NCBI RefSeq assembly: GCF_006170445.1
Contig: NZ_VCNA01000005.1
Location: forward strand, 248,001 to 312,000
Length of the DNA: 64,000 nt
Direction of reading: 5' to 3'
Origin: Brevibacillus dissolubilis
Lineage (GTDB): Bacteria > Bacillota > Bacilli > Brevibacillales > Brevibacillaceae
Position numbers and translations under genes: made by a program. A model generated the notes under the pieces. It had not been told where the DNA came from. It searched no databases and worked only from the letters and a program-made list of their open reading frames with translations. Shown here in pieces: positions 23,491-32,290 of the stretch; position 1 is the first letter of the stretch; each line of letters begins with the position of its first letter.

Positions 23491-25396
23491 TTTTGTTGCC
23501 GCGGCGCTGGTCAACAGCGGGGCTTACGTATGGTCCGAAATGATATTTTTGCTCAATGAAAATCTGATGCCACAGCATGAAGATCAGGATGGTCCAGATT
23601 TTACGGCTGTAGTCGCCATGACCTTCGCGATGCTCATCTAACATGTAGAGGACATAGGCTTTGTTGATCAGGTGATCGACCTTGGCTTCGAAAATAATTT
23701 CTTTGGCCCATTTATAGAATTGATGCTTCAGCCAGTAACGGGTAGGTACTGGGAAGCCCAGTTTTGGACGGGTTTTGATCTCTGGCGGCAGGAAGTCCTT
23801 CATCGCTTCGCGCAGGACGTGCTTGGTCGTGCCTTCGGCGATTTTGTACTTCGTCGGAATGGTGGAAGCGAACTCGAACACTTTTGGATCGATGAACGGA
23901 ACGCGCAGCTCCAACGAGTTGGCCATCGTCATTTTGTCCGCTTTCATCAAAATATTGCCGCGCAGCCAGGTATGGATGTCGAGATACTGCATTTTGGTGA
24001 CATCGTCATAGTCTTTTACTTTGTCATAGATCTTCTGTGTGATGGACCAAGGTGTCTGGTAGTTCGGGTCACGCAGGATATCCTCGGTAACTACTTTTTC
24101 CTTGAGATCTTCACTGAAGATCAACGCATTGCCGAAGAAGCGCTCCTCGACGGTTTTGGAGCCGCGGATGAGGAAGTTTTTGCCCTTGACGCTGTCTGGC
24201 AGCTGTTCGGCTACGCTGCGCATCGATTTCTTCATCCAAGCAGGCATGCCCTTGAACATACGCAGGGAGTTCGGTTCACGGTAGATGTTGTACCCGCCGA
24301 AGAATTCGTCTGCGCCTTCGCCGGAGAGAACGACTGTGACATGCTGACTCGCAAGCTCTGCGACGAAGTTGAGCAGGATCGCGGACGGGTCTGCGACAGG
24401 CTCATCCTGATGCCAGATCAGACGAGGCAAATCTGCCATGTAGCGCTCAGCATTCAATACCACTTCAAAATGCTCGGAACCGAGGTAATCGGCGGTGCGG
24501 CGTGCATATTCCAACTCGCTGTAGCCAGGGATGTCGGAGCCGATCGAGAAGGTTTTTACATTTTCAAAGGTGCGCAGCATCCCGACGATACTGCTGGAGT
24601 CGACACCACTGGAGAGGAAAGCGCCGCGCGGTACTTCACTGATCCGGTGTTTGTCTACTGATTCAAGCAAAATAGAACGGGTTCCCTCTACGAAATAGGA
24701 GAACGGCTTGCTTTCATCTGGCTTGAACTCGACTTCCCAATACTTCTGGGTGGTGAGCTTATCGTCCTTGATGATAAAAGAATGACCCGGTTCAATCCGG
24801 TAGATCCCTTTGTACATCGTCTCAGGGTCTGGCACGTATTGGAAGGTCAGATAATGATAGAATCCATTTTCATTAACAGCACGCTCGACACCAGGCATCT
24901 CCAAGAGGCTCTTGATCTCGCTGCCGACACCGATAGCGTCTTCTGTCTCGGTATAGTAGAGCGGCTTGATCCCGAAATGGTCGCGGGCACCAAACATCAG
25001 CTGTTTGCGGCCGTCCCAGATCGTGAAGCCAAACATACCGCGCAGGTGCTTCGGTGCATCGAAGCCTACTTCTTCATATAAATGCAGGATCGTCTCGATA
25101 TCGGAGTCGGTATGGAAGCGGTGGCCGAGGTCTTTAAGCCATGCTTGCAGTTCCTTGTAGTTGTATACCTCTCCGTTCCCGATGATCCACATATCTTTTG
25201 TCTCGTTAAACAGCGGTTGATGACCGCCTGCCACGTCGATGATGCTCAAACGGCGGAAGCCCAGCGCGATGTTGTCTTCAATATGAAAACCGTCATCGTC
25301 AGGGCCGCGATGGAGAATCATTCGGGTCATGGCTTTGATCGTGTCTAAGTCAGCAGGTTTTCTGCGCTTGTTGTACAGCGATACAATTCCACACAT
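23477..25396 (-). CDS. asnB: Asparagine synthase (glutamine-hydrolysing)
   Basis: A 639-residue enzyme converting aspartate to asparagine with ATP and glutamine. The mature N-terminus MCGIV supplies the nucleophile Cys2. NGEVYNYKELQ and the glutaminase His/Arg motifs (ILHRGPDDDG) are in place, and the synthetase PP-loop is SSGVDSS, followed by SGEGADEFFGGYN. The length fits the 610-640-residue Bacillus class. Related paralogues (AsnH, AsnO) are linked to surface or sporulation functions, so its exact role is open. It is inserted between comEA and comEB on the same strand. Confidence 0.95.
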   Translation of the reverse strand: MCGIVSLYNKRRKPADLDTIKAMTRMILHRGPDDDGFHIEDNIALGFRRLSIIDVAGGHQPLFNETKDMWIIGNGEVYNYKELQAWLKDLGHRFHTDSDIETILHLYEEVGFDAPKHLRGMFGFTIWDGRKQLMFGARDHFGIKPLYYTETEDAIGVGSEIKSLLEMPGVERAVNENGFYHYLTFQYVPDPETMYKGIYRIEPGHSFIIKDDKLTTQKYWEVEFKPDESKPFSYFVEGTRSILLESVDKHRISEVPRGAFLSSGVDSSSIVGMLRTFENVKTFSIGSDIPGYSELEYARRTADYLGSEHFEVVLNAERYMADLPRLIWHQDEPVADPSAILLNFVAELASQHVTVVLSGEGADEFFGGYNIYREPNSLRMFKGMPAWMKKSMRSVAEQLPDSVKGKNFLIRGSKTVEERFFGNALIFSEDLKEKVVTEDILRDPNYQTPWSITQKIYDKVKDYDDVTKMQYLDIHTWLRGNILMKADKMTMANSLELRVPFIDPKVFEFASTIPTKYKIAEGTTKHVLREAMKDFLPPEIKTRPKLGFPVPTRYWLKHQFYKWAKEIIFEAKVDHLINKAYVLYMLDEHREGHGDYSRKIWTILIFMLWHQIFIEQKYHFGPYVSPAVDQRRGNKIELG

Positions 25397-25482
25397 ATGT
25401 TCAGAATCTTCCTCTCACAGGGAGGTTCCCCAAAATACACTATATAAATCTACCATGGATTAGATAGGAGCGCAATGAACAA

Positions 25483-25908
25483 CTATCCTTCCCGATTTTC
25501 CGAGTGTTGATGATGAACCCACTCCATCGGTTCAATGAAGTACTTATTGAATTCGTTGTCGTAGGCGTGGATAAAGATCACTTTCGCCACCCCGGCTTGA
25601 TTGAGACGCTTGGTGCAATTCTCGCACGGTTCATGGGTCACGTAGGCGGTTGCTCCTTTGAGGTCATCGCGGCGGGCATGCAAAATCGCATTTTCCTCCG
25701 CATGAATGGTCCTGATGCAACGCCCTTCTTTTAATAGACAGCCTGCCTCGGTACAGTGCGGGTGACCGTGGATAGAGCCGTTGTACCCTGTAGAGACGAT
25801 GCGGTTCTCTTTTACGATGACACAGCCTACCTGTAGGCGGTTGCAGGTCGCTCTGGTCGCTACTTCATTAGCAAGATCCAGATAGTATTGATCCCAAGAT
25901 TTTCGCAT
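25483..25908 (-). CDS. comEB: ComEB, dCMP deaminase
   Basis: A 141-residue zinc-dependent deoxycytidylate deaminase converting dCMP to dUMP for dTMP synthesis. The zinc motif HAEENAIL supplies His and catalytic Glu, and EPCENCTKRL the two Cys ligands. The allosteric and substrate segment TRATCNRLQVGCVIVK and NGSIHGHPHC are typical. The start at 25908 is preceded by AGAGGTG; the 24 upstream codons in frame lack a site. It is divergent from comEC, unlike in Bacillus subtilis where it precedes comEC. Confidence 0.93.
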   Translation of the reverse strand: MRKSWDQYYLDLANEVATRATCNRLQVGCVIVKENRIVSTGYNGSIHGHPHCTEAGCLLKEGRCIRTIHAEENAILHARRDDLKGATAYVTHEPCENCTKRLNQAGVAKVIFIHAYDNEFNKYFIEPMEWVHHQHSENREG

Positions 25909-26051
25909 AACGCACACCTCTTTTGTCCGTCTTCTCTGTTGCTCATAGCCCATTCTAGTAAAAGGGAGGGACAGGTTCAACTCCTAACCATTGTTTTTCG
26001 ATAAAACGAGTTTTTTTGTCCCAAAGGGTTGGAGTATGCTGGGGAGAACAA

Positions 26052-28565
26052 ATGAGCGTGTCGGGGTGTGATGTGGTTGTGGCTATTCTGTGGGATCGTT
26101 GGTTTATGATGAGTCTGGCGCTGGCGGCTGGGTGTGTGTTGGGTGCATATGCAGAGTGGGTTTACACGATTGTCGGCGGCATCGTCTTCTTCGTGCTGTC
26201 GCGCTTTCTCCCTTGGCATGAAGTGAAAAAGCGGATCGCGTTGCTCACCGTCGTCTGCTGGGTGGGATGCGGTTATTTTTTGCTGTACGATCATTGGCAC
26301 CAATCTGCTTTGCTTGCTTATGTGCCGGAAGGGGAGGAAATCCAAGCGAATGTGCATGGTGTGATTGATTCGGCGGTCAAGCGGGACGGGGATGTGGCAC
26401 GGTTTTTCGTGGTGATAAGCGAGGCTGAATTTGTTGACGGTCGCACAGATGATTTTGTTCCACATGTTCCAGACGTACAGGGTGTTTCGGGGGATTCATC
26501 CGATGCTGATGCGCAGTACGGGTACGTGAAGCGCGAACTCCATGAACGCATCGCCCTCCGGGTCAAGCTGTCGGAGGAGGAGCAGATTTCCGAAGTGGAG
26601 AGTTGGACGGCAGGCAGCCCGTTCACCACCGTGTTGACTCTTACCCGCCCGCAGCATGCACGTAACCCGAATGCATTTGATTACGCCAATTACTTGCGCT
26701 GGCAGGGGGTTGCATTGAGCGGAGAAACTTCCTATAAAGAAATGCGCGTCACGGCATCACCGTGGAGTGTCGGGGCGTTTTTTGAACGCTGGCAAACGTA
26801 CGAGGCAGAGCAAATCGACAGGGCTTTTCATGAAGAAGTGACACGGGGCTATATGAAATCCCTGCTGTTAGGCTTGCAGGATGGGGTGGAGCCTGATCTG
26901 TCCAATATGTATGCTGATCTTGGCCTGATCCATGTACTGGCAATCTCTGGTCTGCATATTACCATTGTGAGTGGCTTTATTCTGTGGGGCTTGGAGCGAG
27001 CGGGTATGACACAGGAGCGGGCCTTGCTGGTCAGTATCGCTCTGATTGCTGTCTATGTACTGCTGGTCGGAGCCAGCCCCTCTGCTGTTCGCTCCGGGCT
27101 GATGGGTGGAATCGCACTGTGGGCCCGCTATGCCCGAAAACGGGTGGATATTCTGGCGATCTGGGGGACTTCGCTTATCGTGATGCTTTTGTGGAACCCG
27201 TACCAGCTGTGGGGAATTGGCTTTCAGCTGTCGTATGTGGTGACACTTGGGTTGATCTTATATGTCCCGCTGTTTCAAGAGATGAGCTTCCCGCGTCATG
27301 AACGGCTCCGCTCCGAGCTGGCTGTCGCGGTGGCGGCCCAGCTGGTTTCGTTTCCTTTTTTGCTTTATTGGTTTCATCAGTCTTCTCCATTATCCATGCT
27401 GGTAAACCTTTTGCTTGTCTCGATCCTCTCCTATGGTGCACTGCCGTTTGGCTATCTGGCACTGATTTTGTCGCATCTTCAACCGGCCTTGGGGCTTTTT
27501 CCGGCAAAAGGAGTGGAGTGGCTGCTTACCCTGATTCACTGGGGGCTTGAATGGGTACATACGATTCGTGTGCCCTTTACGTATTGGCCGCATCCACATG
27601 CGTTATGGCTTTTATCCTATGTCATTTTTCTTATATTCTTTTGGGTGGCGTGGCACAGAGGTTATCAGCGGAGGAGGGATGCGGCAGTATACCTAGTCTT
27701 TTACTTGGTTTTGCTCGTTTTTGCCCGTCAGCCGTTTTCTGGGACTAACGAAGTACGCGTCACTTTTATCGATGTAGGACAGGGAGATTCTGCCCTTGTT
27801 GAAATTGGTAAGGAGAAAGTATACTTAATCGACGGTGGAGGCACCCCTATATTTCCAAAGGCGGAGTGGCAGCAGCGACGAGACCCTTTTGAAGTAGGTA
27901 AGGATACCCTGTTACCTTTTTTAAAAGCAAGAGGGATTGAACATATCGACACACTGGTGCTGACACATGGCGACAATGACCATGTCGGCGGTATTCCAGC
28001 GATCCTGCCGTATTTTACGTTTGGCCGAGTGTTGGTCAATGGCTTGCCGCCGGAAGAGAAGGAACATGAAATCATCGAGAATCTGACGAAGCGGAAGGTA
28101 CCGATTGTCATGGGACGTCCGGGCAGTACTTGGCAGGACATGGAGGGTGTAAGCTGGTCCTGGTTGCATCCCAGTCCACAGCATCTCTTGGGTGCTGGCG
28201 GCAATGACAGTTCTATCGTTCTGAAATTAACTGCCTATGGTATACATGTACTGTTTACCGGGGACGTAGAAAAGTCCGGGGAAAAAAGTCTCTGGGAAGC
28301 AGGCTTGCTTTCTCCGATAGATATTTTAAAGGTGGGACATCATGGAAGCAACAGTTCCACCACCGAGGATTTTCTGGCAGCCATCCGACCGAGGGCAGCA
28401 ATTATCTCAGTCGGATACCGTAATCGTTATCATCATCCATCACCCGAAGTCATCTCACGCTTAGAGAGGGCGGGCACGGACATCTACCGCACCGACCAGC
28501 AGGGCGCTGTGACGATTGTCATGAGGGATGGGGGATATCGGATCACGACGCAAATAAAAAAATAA
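26052..28565 (+). CDS. comEC: ComEC, DNA internalisation channel
   Basis: An 837-residue membrane protein that carries single-stranded DNA across the membrane in transformation. N-terminal DUF4131 with helices and an OB-like region (residues 1-240) is followed by the competence domain with GLIHVLAISGLHITIVSGF and GASPSAVRSGLMGG. The C-terminal metallo-beta-lactamase domain has FIDVGQGDSALVE, LTHGDNDHVGG, LFTGDVEKSGE and KVGHHGSNSST, so its metal-binding residues are intact. ATG 26052 follows GGGGAG; the TTG 26016 start lacks a site. It is transcribed away from comEB and comEA. Confidence 0.95.
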   Translation: MSVSGCDVVVAILWDRWFMMSLALAAGCVLGAYAEWVYTIVGGIVFFVLSRFLPWHEVKKRIALLTVVCWVGCGYFLLYDHWHQSALLAYVPEGEEIQANVHGVIDSAVKRDGDVARFFVVISEAEFVDGRTDDFVPHVPDVQGVSGDSSDADAQYGYVKRELHERIALRVKLSEEEQISEVESWTAGSPFTTVLTLTRPQHARNPNAFDYANYLRWQGVALSGETSYKEMRVTASPWSVGAFFERWQTYEAEQIDRAFHEEVTRGYMKSLLLGLQDGVEPDLSNMYADLGLIHVLAISGLHITIVSGFILWGLERAGMTQERALLVSIALIAVYVLLVGASPSAVRSGLMGGIALWARYARKRVDILAIWGTSLIVMLLWNPYQLWGIGFQLSYVVTLGLILYVPLFQEMSFPRHERLRSELAVAVAAQLVSFPFLLYWFHQSSPLSMLVNLLLVSILSYGALPFGYLALILSHLQPALGLFPAKGVEWLLTLIHWGLEWVHTIRVPFTYWPHPHALWLLSYVIFLIFFWVAWHRGYQRRRDAAVYLVFYLVLLVFARQPFSGTNEVRVTFIDVGQGDSALVEIGKEKVYLIDGGGTPIFPKAEWQQRRDPFEVGKDTLLPFLKARGIEHIDTLVLTHGDNDHVGGIPAILPYFTFGRVLVNGLPPEEKEHEIIENLTKRKVPIVMGRPGSTWQDMEGVSWSWLHPSPQHLLGAGGNDSSIVLKLTAYGIHVLFTGDVEKSGEKSLWEAGLLSPIDILKVGHHGSNSSTTEDFLAAIRPRAAIISVGYRNRYHHPSPEVISRLERAGTDIYRTDQQGAVTIVMRDGGYRITTQIKK

Positions 28566-28586
28566 CGAAAAAAGTCCTATATTTTA

Positions 28587-28613
28587 TGCAACTTTCCCAA
28601 CTACCGATTCGTC
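28587..28613 (+). promoter_or_regulatory. Probable ECF-sigma autoregulatory promoter
   Basis: TGCAAC at 28587-28592, a 17-nt spacer, and CGTC at 28610-28613 fit the AAC/CGT pattern of Bacillus extracytoplasmic-function sigma promoters. It lies 23 nt before the sigma gene, so self-activation is likely. Confidence 0.65.
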
Positions 28614-28636
28614 TGAGGGAAGGAGAGGAGATAACA

Positions 28637-29179
28637 ATGGGGGAGACAGAGCTGATCAAGCGAGCCCAACAAGGAGATCAGGAAGCTCTGGTTGAACTTC
28701 TGCGTTCGATCGAACAAGCGGTTTATAAAAGTGCGTTTTATATTCTCGGCAACGAACAGGATGCATTGGATGCTTCACAGGAAGCCTTGATCCGCATCTA
28801 CCGCAAGATCGACACCTTTCAGGAAAAGGCGAAGTTCAGCACATGGGTGCAGCGTATCGTGAGCAACATCTGCATGGATAAATTTCGTGCGAAAAAGGAG
28901 ACGGTCTCCATCGATGAGCATGAGATGATCCTGCCCGACAAGAATAACGTGGAGGAGTCCATTCTGCGTACCAGTCTGTCAGAGGATGTGAACAAAGCGA
29001 TCGAAAAGCTGCCGGAGCAATACCGGTTGGTCATTGTGCTACGCTATCTGCAGGACTTTTCTTACCAGGAGATCGCAGACACGCTCGATCTGCCGCTGAA
29101 CACGGTCAAATCATATTTGTTCCGTGCCAGACAGCAGCTCCAGGACCATTTGTATGAATATCAGAAAGGGGGGACATAG
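28637..29179 (+). CDS. ECF-type RNA polymerase sigma factor (SigW-like)
   Basis: A 180-residue sigma-70 family group 4 factor. Region 2 (residues about 5-90) includes DALDASQEALIRIYRKIDTF and WVQRIVSNICMDKFR; region 4 (about 115-175) contains LPEQYRLVIVLRYLQDFSYQEIAD and a helix-turn-helix with LNTVKSYLFRARQQL. ATG 28637 follows GGAAGGAGAGGAG. An ECF-like promoter lies upstream and a membrane protein gene begins 3 nt downstream, the usual sigma/anti-sigma layout. Stress signal unknown; cell-envelope stress is a family-based expectation. Confidence 0.93.
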   Translation: MGETELIKRAQQGDQEALVELLRSIEQAVYKSAFYILGNEQDALDASQEALIRIYRKIDTFQEKAKFSTWVQRIVSNICMDKFRAKKETVSIDEHEMILPDKNNVEESILRTSLSEDVNKAIEKLPEQYRLVIVLRYLQDFSYQEIADTLDLPLNTVKSYLFRARQQLQDHLYEYQKGGT

Positions 29180-29182
29180 GGG

Positions 29183-30124
29183 ATGAACAAAGAAGCCGTG
29201 CTCGATCTGATCCAGCGGGATGTAGACGGCGACTTGACGGCTGATGAAGAAGGAATACTCAAGGAAGCTCTCCGCCAAGACCGTGAGCTGCAATTAATGC
29301 ACCAGCGCCTCATGCGGGTGAATCAGGACTTGGCCAATCTGCCTGACGTCAAGCCACCGTTTAGCCTAGTGGACTCAATTCTTCCGCAGCTGACCGAACA
29401 AGTCAAACAGCCGCCAATCGCCGCGACAGAGGATACACCGTCAATGCCGCGCCTTGTTCGCAAAGAAACCCCGTCACCCGAGCAGCCGTTGAAGAAACGC
29501 CGGAAGCTTCCGCTCTGGCTTGCCAAAGCAGGCAGTGGTGTGGCAGCCGCCTGCTTATTGATCGGACTTTTTGTGATGTCGAACAGTGCAGATGTGGACC
29601 GTAACTCCGGCACCGTCGGATCTAACAACCCGACCTCGATCCAGAGCAATCCGGAAGACAATGGAGTAAGTCCAATGAAAAATCTGGATGAAACGAAAAC
29701 GCCAGAGACTCCGTCACAACAGACAGAGACCCCGGATACTCCGACTGCACCTAAGACAAATGAACAGACCAAGCCGGAATCAACACCAGATTCGACCCCG
29801 ATGAATACTCAGCCGTCACAGCAACCGGTGGACCAGCCGCCAGTCTTCGTTGCCAAACCGCCGACTTCAGGTGCGACGGCCGCTCCTGCTGACACGGTAC
29901 AGCCAACAGAACCAACTAAGTCTTCCACACCGCAACCGGCCGACACGAAAAATAAAGACACCAAGCTTGCTGTTCCATCCAAAGAAGGCAAAGGCAACGG
30001 CAAGTCGACCGCAGACTCGGACGATGAAGATGACGACAAAAACGAAAAAAAAAACAAAGATAAAAAGAACGACAAAGAACGGGGCAACGGCAACGGTAAT
30101 AAAAACAACAACAATGACGACTAG
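29183..30124 (+). CDS. Putative membrane anti-sigma factor with long Pro/Thr-rich outer domain
   Basis: A 313-residue protein. Residues 1-100 should be cytosolic and sigma-binding (DLIQRDVDGDLTADEEGIL resembles the start of anti-sigma domains). One membrane helix follows (AGSGVAAACLLIGLFVMS, about 113-130). Residues 135-265 are rich in Pro, Thr, Ser and Gln, and the tail from about 275 is a charged low-complexity run of Asp, Glu, Lys, then Gly and Asn. The zinc-binding His-x3-Cys-x2-Cys of ZAS anti-sigma factors is missing. It starts 3 nt after the sigma gene, so anti-sigma function is inferred mainly from context and topology. Confidence 0.8.
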   Translation: MNKEAVLDLIQRDVDGDLTADEEGILKEALRQDRELQLMHQRLMRVNQDLANLPDVKPPFSLVDSILPQLTEQVKQPPIAATEDTPSMPRLVRKETPSPEQPLKKRRKLPLWLAKAGSGVAAACLLIGLFVMSNSADVDRNSGTVGSNNPTSIQSNPEDNGVSPMKNLDETKTPETPSQQTETPDTPTAPKTNEQTKPESTPDSTPMNTQPSQQPVDQPPVFVAKPPTSGATAAPADTVQPTEPTKSSTPQPADTKNKDTKLAVPSKEGKGNGKSTADSDDEDDDKNEKKNKDKKNDKERGNGNGNKNNNNDD

Positions 30125-30147
30125 GTTCGTCAGGTGAAAAAAGGGCG

Positions 30148-30184
30148 ATGAGGCTGTCGATGATGACAACCTCATTTTCTTTTT
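30148..30184 (+). terminator. Rho-independent terminator of the sigma/anti-sigma operon
   Basis: ATGAGG-C-TGTC pairs with GACA-A-CCTCAT across a GATGAT loop, followed by TTTCTTTTT. Confidence 0.8.
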
Positions 30185-30485
30185 GCCCCAACAAATCCGC
30201 CCGCCCCACCTGCCCGCAACAAAAGTGGATAGGGAATCGCCAAACTTCTTTTCAGCGAGTCACCAAATCGCCCACGCGAGAATAACATATCGTATAGAAA
30301 ACAGATGACGAACGAAATTCGCAACAGGTAATCGCAACACGAAGGAACAGTATCCCCCTGCTTCCCGTTTGGAGAGAAGACATCCCGGGGCTTTTCTCCA
30401 AACGTTTACATAAAAGCGAATATATCGTCTCTCATCAAGCCGTGGCCGGTCTGGTCATGGTTTTTCGCCGTTGATTTACGAGACA
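30185..30485. other. Intergenic region without recognisable gene
   Basis: About 300 nt between the terminator and the holA promoter. The small yqzM gene that lies at this place in Bacillus subtilis was not found. The only structure is a hairpin, GTTTGGAGA at 30367-30375 with TCTCCAAAC at 30395-30403 around a CATCCCGGGG loop, without a T-run. Confidence 0.5.
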
Positions 30486-30494
30486 TGCTATAAT
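30486..30494 (+). promoter_or_regulatory. Extended -10 promoter element before holA
   Basis: TGCTATAAT matches an extended -10 (TGnTATAAT). A TTGATT at 30471-30476 is too close (12 nt) to serve as a normal -35. Confidence 0.5.
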
Positions 30495-30542
30495 AGGATG
30501 AATAGACTTACACGGACGAACGAGAAAAAGGGGGAGGAACCG

Positions 30543-31574
30543 ATGCCGCTTTTGACAGCCATTCGAGACATCAAACAGAAAAAATTCGCACCCGTCTATG
30601 TTCTCTACGGCACGGAGACCTTTCGCAAAGAAGAGCTGATCAAGCTGATGAACCAGACCATGATCGACCCTGACTACGCAGATATGAACGTGGGACGCTA
30701 CGACTGCACCGAGATTGCACTGAGTGAGATTTTGGTGGATGCCGATACCGTCCCGTTTTTCTCCGAGCATCGGTTGATTATCGCTGACAATGCCTATTTT
30801 CTGACCGGAGCCAAGCCGCCAACCAAGGTGGAGGCAGATACAGATGCTCTGGCGGCTTATATCGAGAATCCGCAGCCGACCACCTCGCTGGTTTTTAGGA
30901 TCGATGCCGACAAGCTGGATGAGCGTAAAAAGCTGGTCAAGTCGCTCCAGCAGCGTGCGGTCGTGATCAACTTCGAACCGCTCAAAGACCATGACCTCTC
31001 CTCCTGGATCGAGCGTCAAGCCAAGCAATGGGATGCCACCATCACGCCTGAGGACGCGCATCTCCTCGCAGAGCGCGTCGGTTCCGACCTGCGGCTTTTG
31101 TATAAGGAGATCGAAAAAATGGCCCTCTATGCAGGCAAGGGAGGTCGTATCGACAGGCAGGTCATCGAGACGCTGGCCGCCCGTACGCTGGAGCAGGACG
31201 TCTTCGGCATGGTAGAGGATGTCGTGACCGGACGGGTCTCCGATGCCTTCCGCACGCTGTACGATATGCTCAAAACCGGGGAGGAGCCCATCAAGCTGAT
31301 GGCGCTCTTTATCCGCCAGTTCCGCATGCTGCTGCATACCAAGACACTGGCTGCACAGAGCTATTCTGCACAGTCGATTGCAGGGATGATCAAGGCACAT
31401 CCTTATGCGGTGAAGAAGGCGATGGAGCAGGCGCGTTATTTTGACGAAGCGGGGTTGAGGCGCTTGCTCGGGATTTTGGCGGAAGAGGATTTCCGCATGA
31501 AGACAGGGCAAGTAGATAAAAGGCTTGCGCTGGAGATGTTTATTACGAAAGTTGCGCAGGAGAAGAAGAGGTAG
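30543..31574 (+). CDS. holA: DNA polymerase III delta subunit
   Basis: A 343-residue clamp-loader subunit that opens the beta sliding clamp. The start PVYVLYGTETFRKEELI, the SDLRLLYKEIEKMALYAG segment and the C-terminal FRMLLHTKTL and LGILAEEDFRMKTGQ regions match HolA/YqeN. ATG 30543 is 5 nt after GGGGGAGGA; longer frames lack a site. Location between comEC and rpsT matches Bacillus. A large palindrome follows its stop. Confidence 0.94.
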   Translation: MPLLTAIRDIKQKKFAPVYVLYGTETFRKEELIKLMNQTMIDPDYADMNVGRYDCTEIALSEILVDADTVPFFSEHRLIIADNAYFLTGAKPPTKVEADTDALAAYIENPQPTTSLVFRIDADKLDERKKLVKSLQQRAVVINFEPLKDHDLSSWIERQAKQWDATITPEDAHLLAERVGSDLRLLYKEIEKMALYAGKGGRIDRQVIETLAARTLEQDVFGMVEDVVTGRVSDAFRTLYDMLKTGEEPIKLMALFIRQFRMLLHTKTLAAQSYSAQSIAGMIKAHPYAVKKAMEQARYFDEAGLRRLLGILAEEDFRMKTGQVDKRLALEMFITKVAQEKKR

Positions 31575-31580
31575 TGTGGA

Positions 31581-31692
31581 TCGGTCGGGGGGGGAAGAGT
31601 GGGGATATGATCTGTTTTCCAGTCGCCTTTCCCTCACTTCGTTCAGCCGGTCTCCTTACAAACAGATCATATCCCCACTCTTTTCTGGCCGA
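31581..31692. repeat. Long inverted repeat after holA
   Basis: Arms 31595-31617 and 31660-31682 (starting AAGAGTGGGGATATGATC) are 23-nt perfect reverse complements, with partial pairing extending to TCGG at 31581 and CCGA at 31692. The 42-nt loop holds CCCTCACTTCGTTCAGCCGG. TTTTCT follows the second arm. It may act as a terminator or be a palindromic mobile repeat. Confidence 0.85.
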
Positions 31693-31727
31693 CAGGTTCC
31701 GCTATCCTCTTAAAAAATTAAGAAGGA

Positions 31728-31783
31728 AAAAAGAAGGCCGTACTCCAACCAGCCAATTAACGGCTAAAAATGGAGTTCGGCCT
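31728..31783 (-). terminator. Distal terminator for minus-strand transcripts (rpsT)
   Basis: AGGCCG-ACTCCA at 31735-31747 pairs with TGGAGT-CGGCCT at 31771-31783, with an inner AGCC/GGCT stem. On the minus strand TCTTTTTTCC follows. Confidence 0.7.
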
Positions 31784-31807
31784 AATTTATATTTCAATCA
31801 AAAAATA

Positions 31808-31842
31808 GAAAAAACCTCTCTGCACCTAAGTCCAAAGAGGTC
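31808..31842 (-). terminator. Proximal rpsT terminator
   Basis: On the minus strand ACCTCT pairs with AGAGGT and TTTTTTCTATTTTTT follows, 26 nt after the rpsT stop. Confidence 0.75.
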
Positions 31843-31867
31843 ATTCCTATCATCCCGTAAAAAGAAC

Positions 31868-32134
31868 TTACGCAGTTACAGCGTTGAACTTTTTAGTCAG
31901 GCGAGATTTTTGACGGTTCGCTGCATTTTTATGGATAAGACCTTTCGTAGCAGCCTTGTCCAATTTTTTCACAGCTACGAGAAGGGAAGATTTCGCCAAC
32001 TCAACGTCGTTTGCGAGAACTGCTTTCTCGAAGTTTTTCAGTGCTGTACGAAGATCAGATTTTTGAGCTGCGCGGTGTGCACGGCGTTTTTCAATCGTCT
32101 TGGTACGTTTGATCGCAGATTTAATATTTGGCAT
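31868..32134 (-). CDS. rpsT: 30S ribosomal protein bS20
   Basis: An 88-residue S20 protein: [20 protein letters not shown] at the start, [15 protein letters not shown] in the middle, and the [20 protein letters not shown] signature near the end. It is basic and helical and binds 16S rRNA during early assembly. The start at 32134 is preceded by AAGGAGGTGACAAGT. It opposes holA and gpr, as in Bacillus. Confidence 0.98.
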   Translation of the reverse strand: MPNIKSAIKRTKTIEKRRAHRAAQKSDLRTALKNFEKAVLANDVELAKSSLLVAVKKLDKAATKGLIHKNAANRQKSRLTKKFNAVTA

Positions 32135-32188
32135 ACTTGTCACCTCCTTAAAACAAAAACGCAAAAAGCAATGAATACAACAGAACAT

Positions 32189-32217
32189 ATTCTAGCATTT
32201 AACGGGACGTATTGCAA
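32189..32217 (-). promoter_or_regulatory. Sigma-A promoter of rpsT
   Basis: On the minus strand TTGCAA (32217-32212), a 17-nt spacer and TAGAAT (32194-32189) with an extended TGC before the -10. Confidence 0.7.
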
Positions 32218-32290
32218 GAACGCTTTGAGAATAATTTTGCCATGTATGAAGAACCTAATACGTAAGAATGCCAAAAGGAGGAGCTTACAC

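Noticed and set aside
29850-30137. Overlapping Lys/Arg/Thr-rich frame in the anti-sigma gene
   Set aside because: It is a frame-shifted shadow of low-complexity coding sequence with no ribosome binding site.
31574-32290. Upstream extension of the gpr frame by about 240 codons
   Set aside because: The extension runs over a palindrome, terminators and the antisense of rpsT. GPR starts with its own strong AAAGGAGGAG site at 32291.
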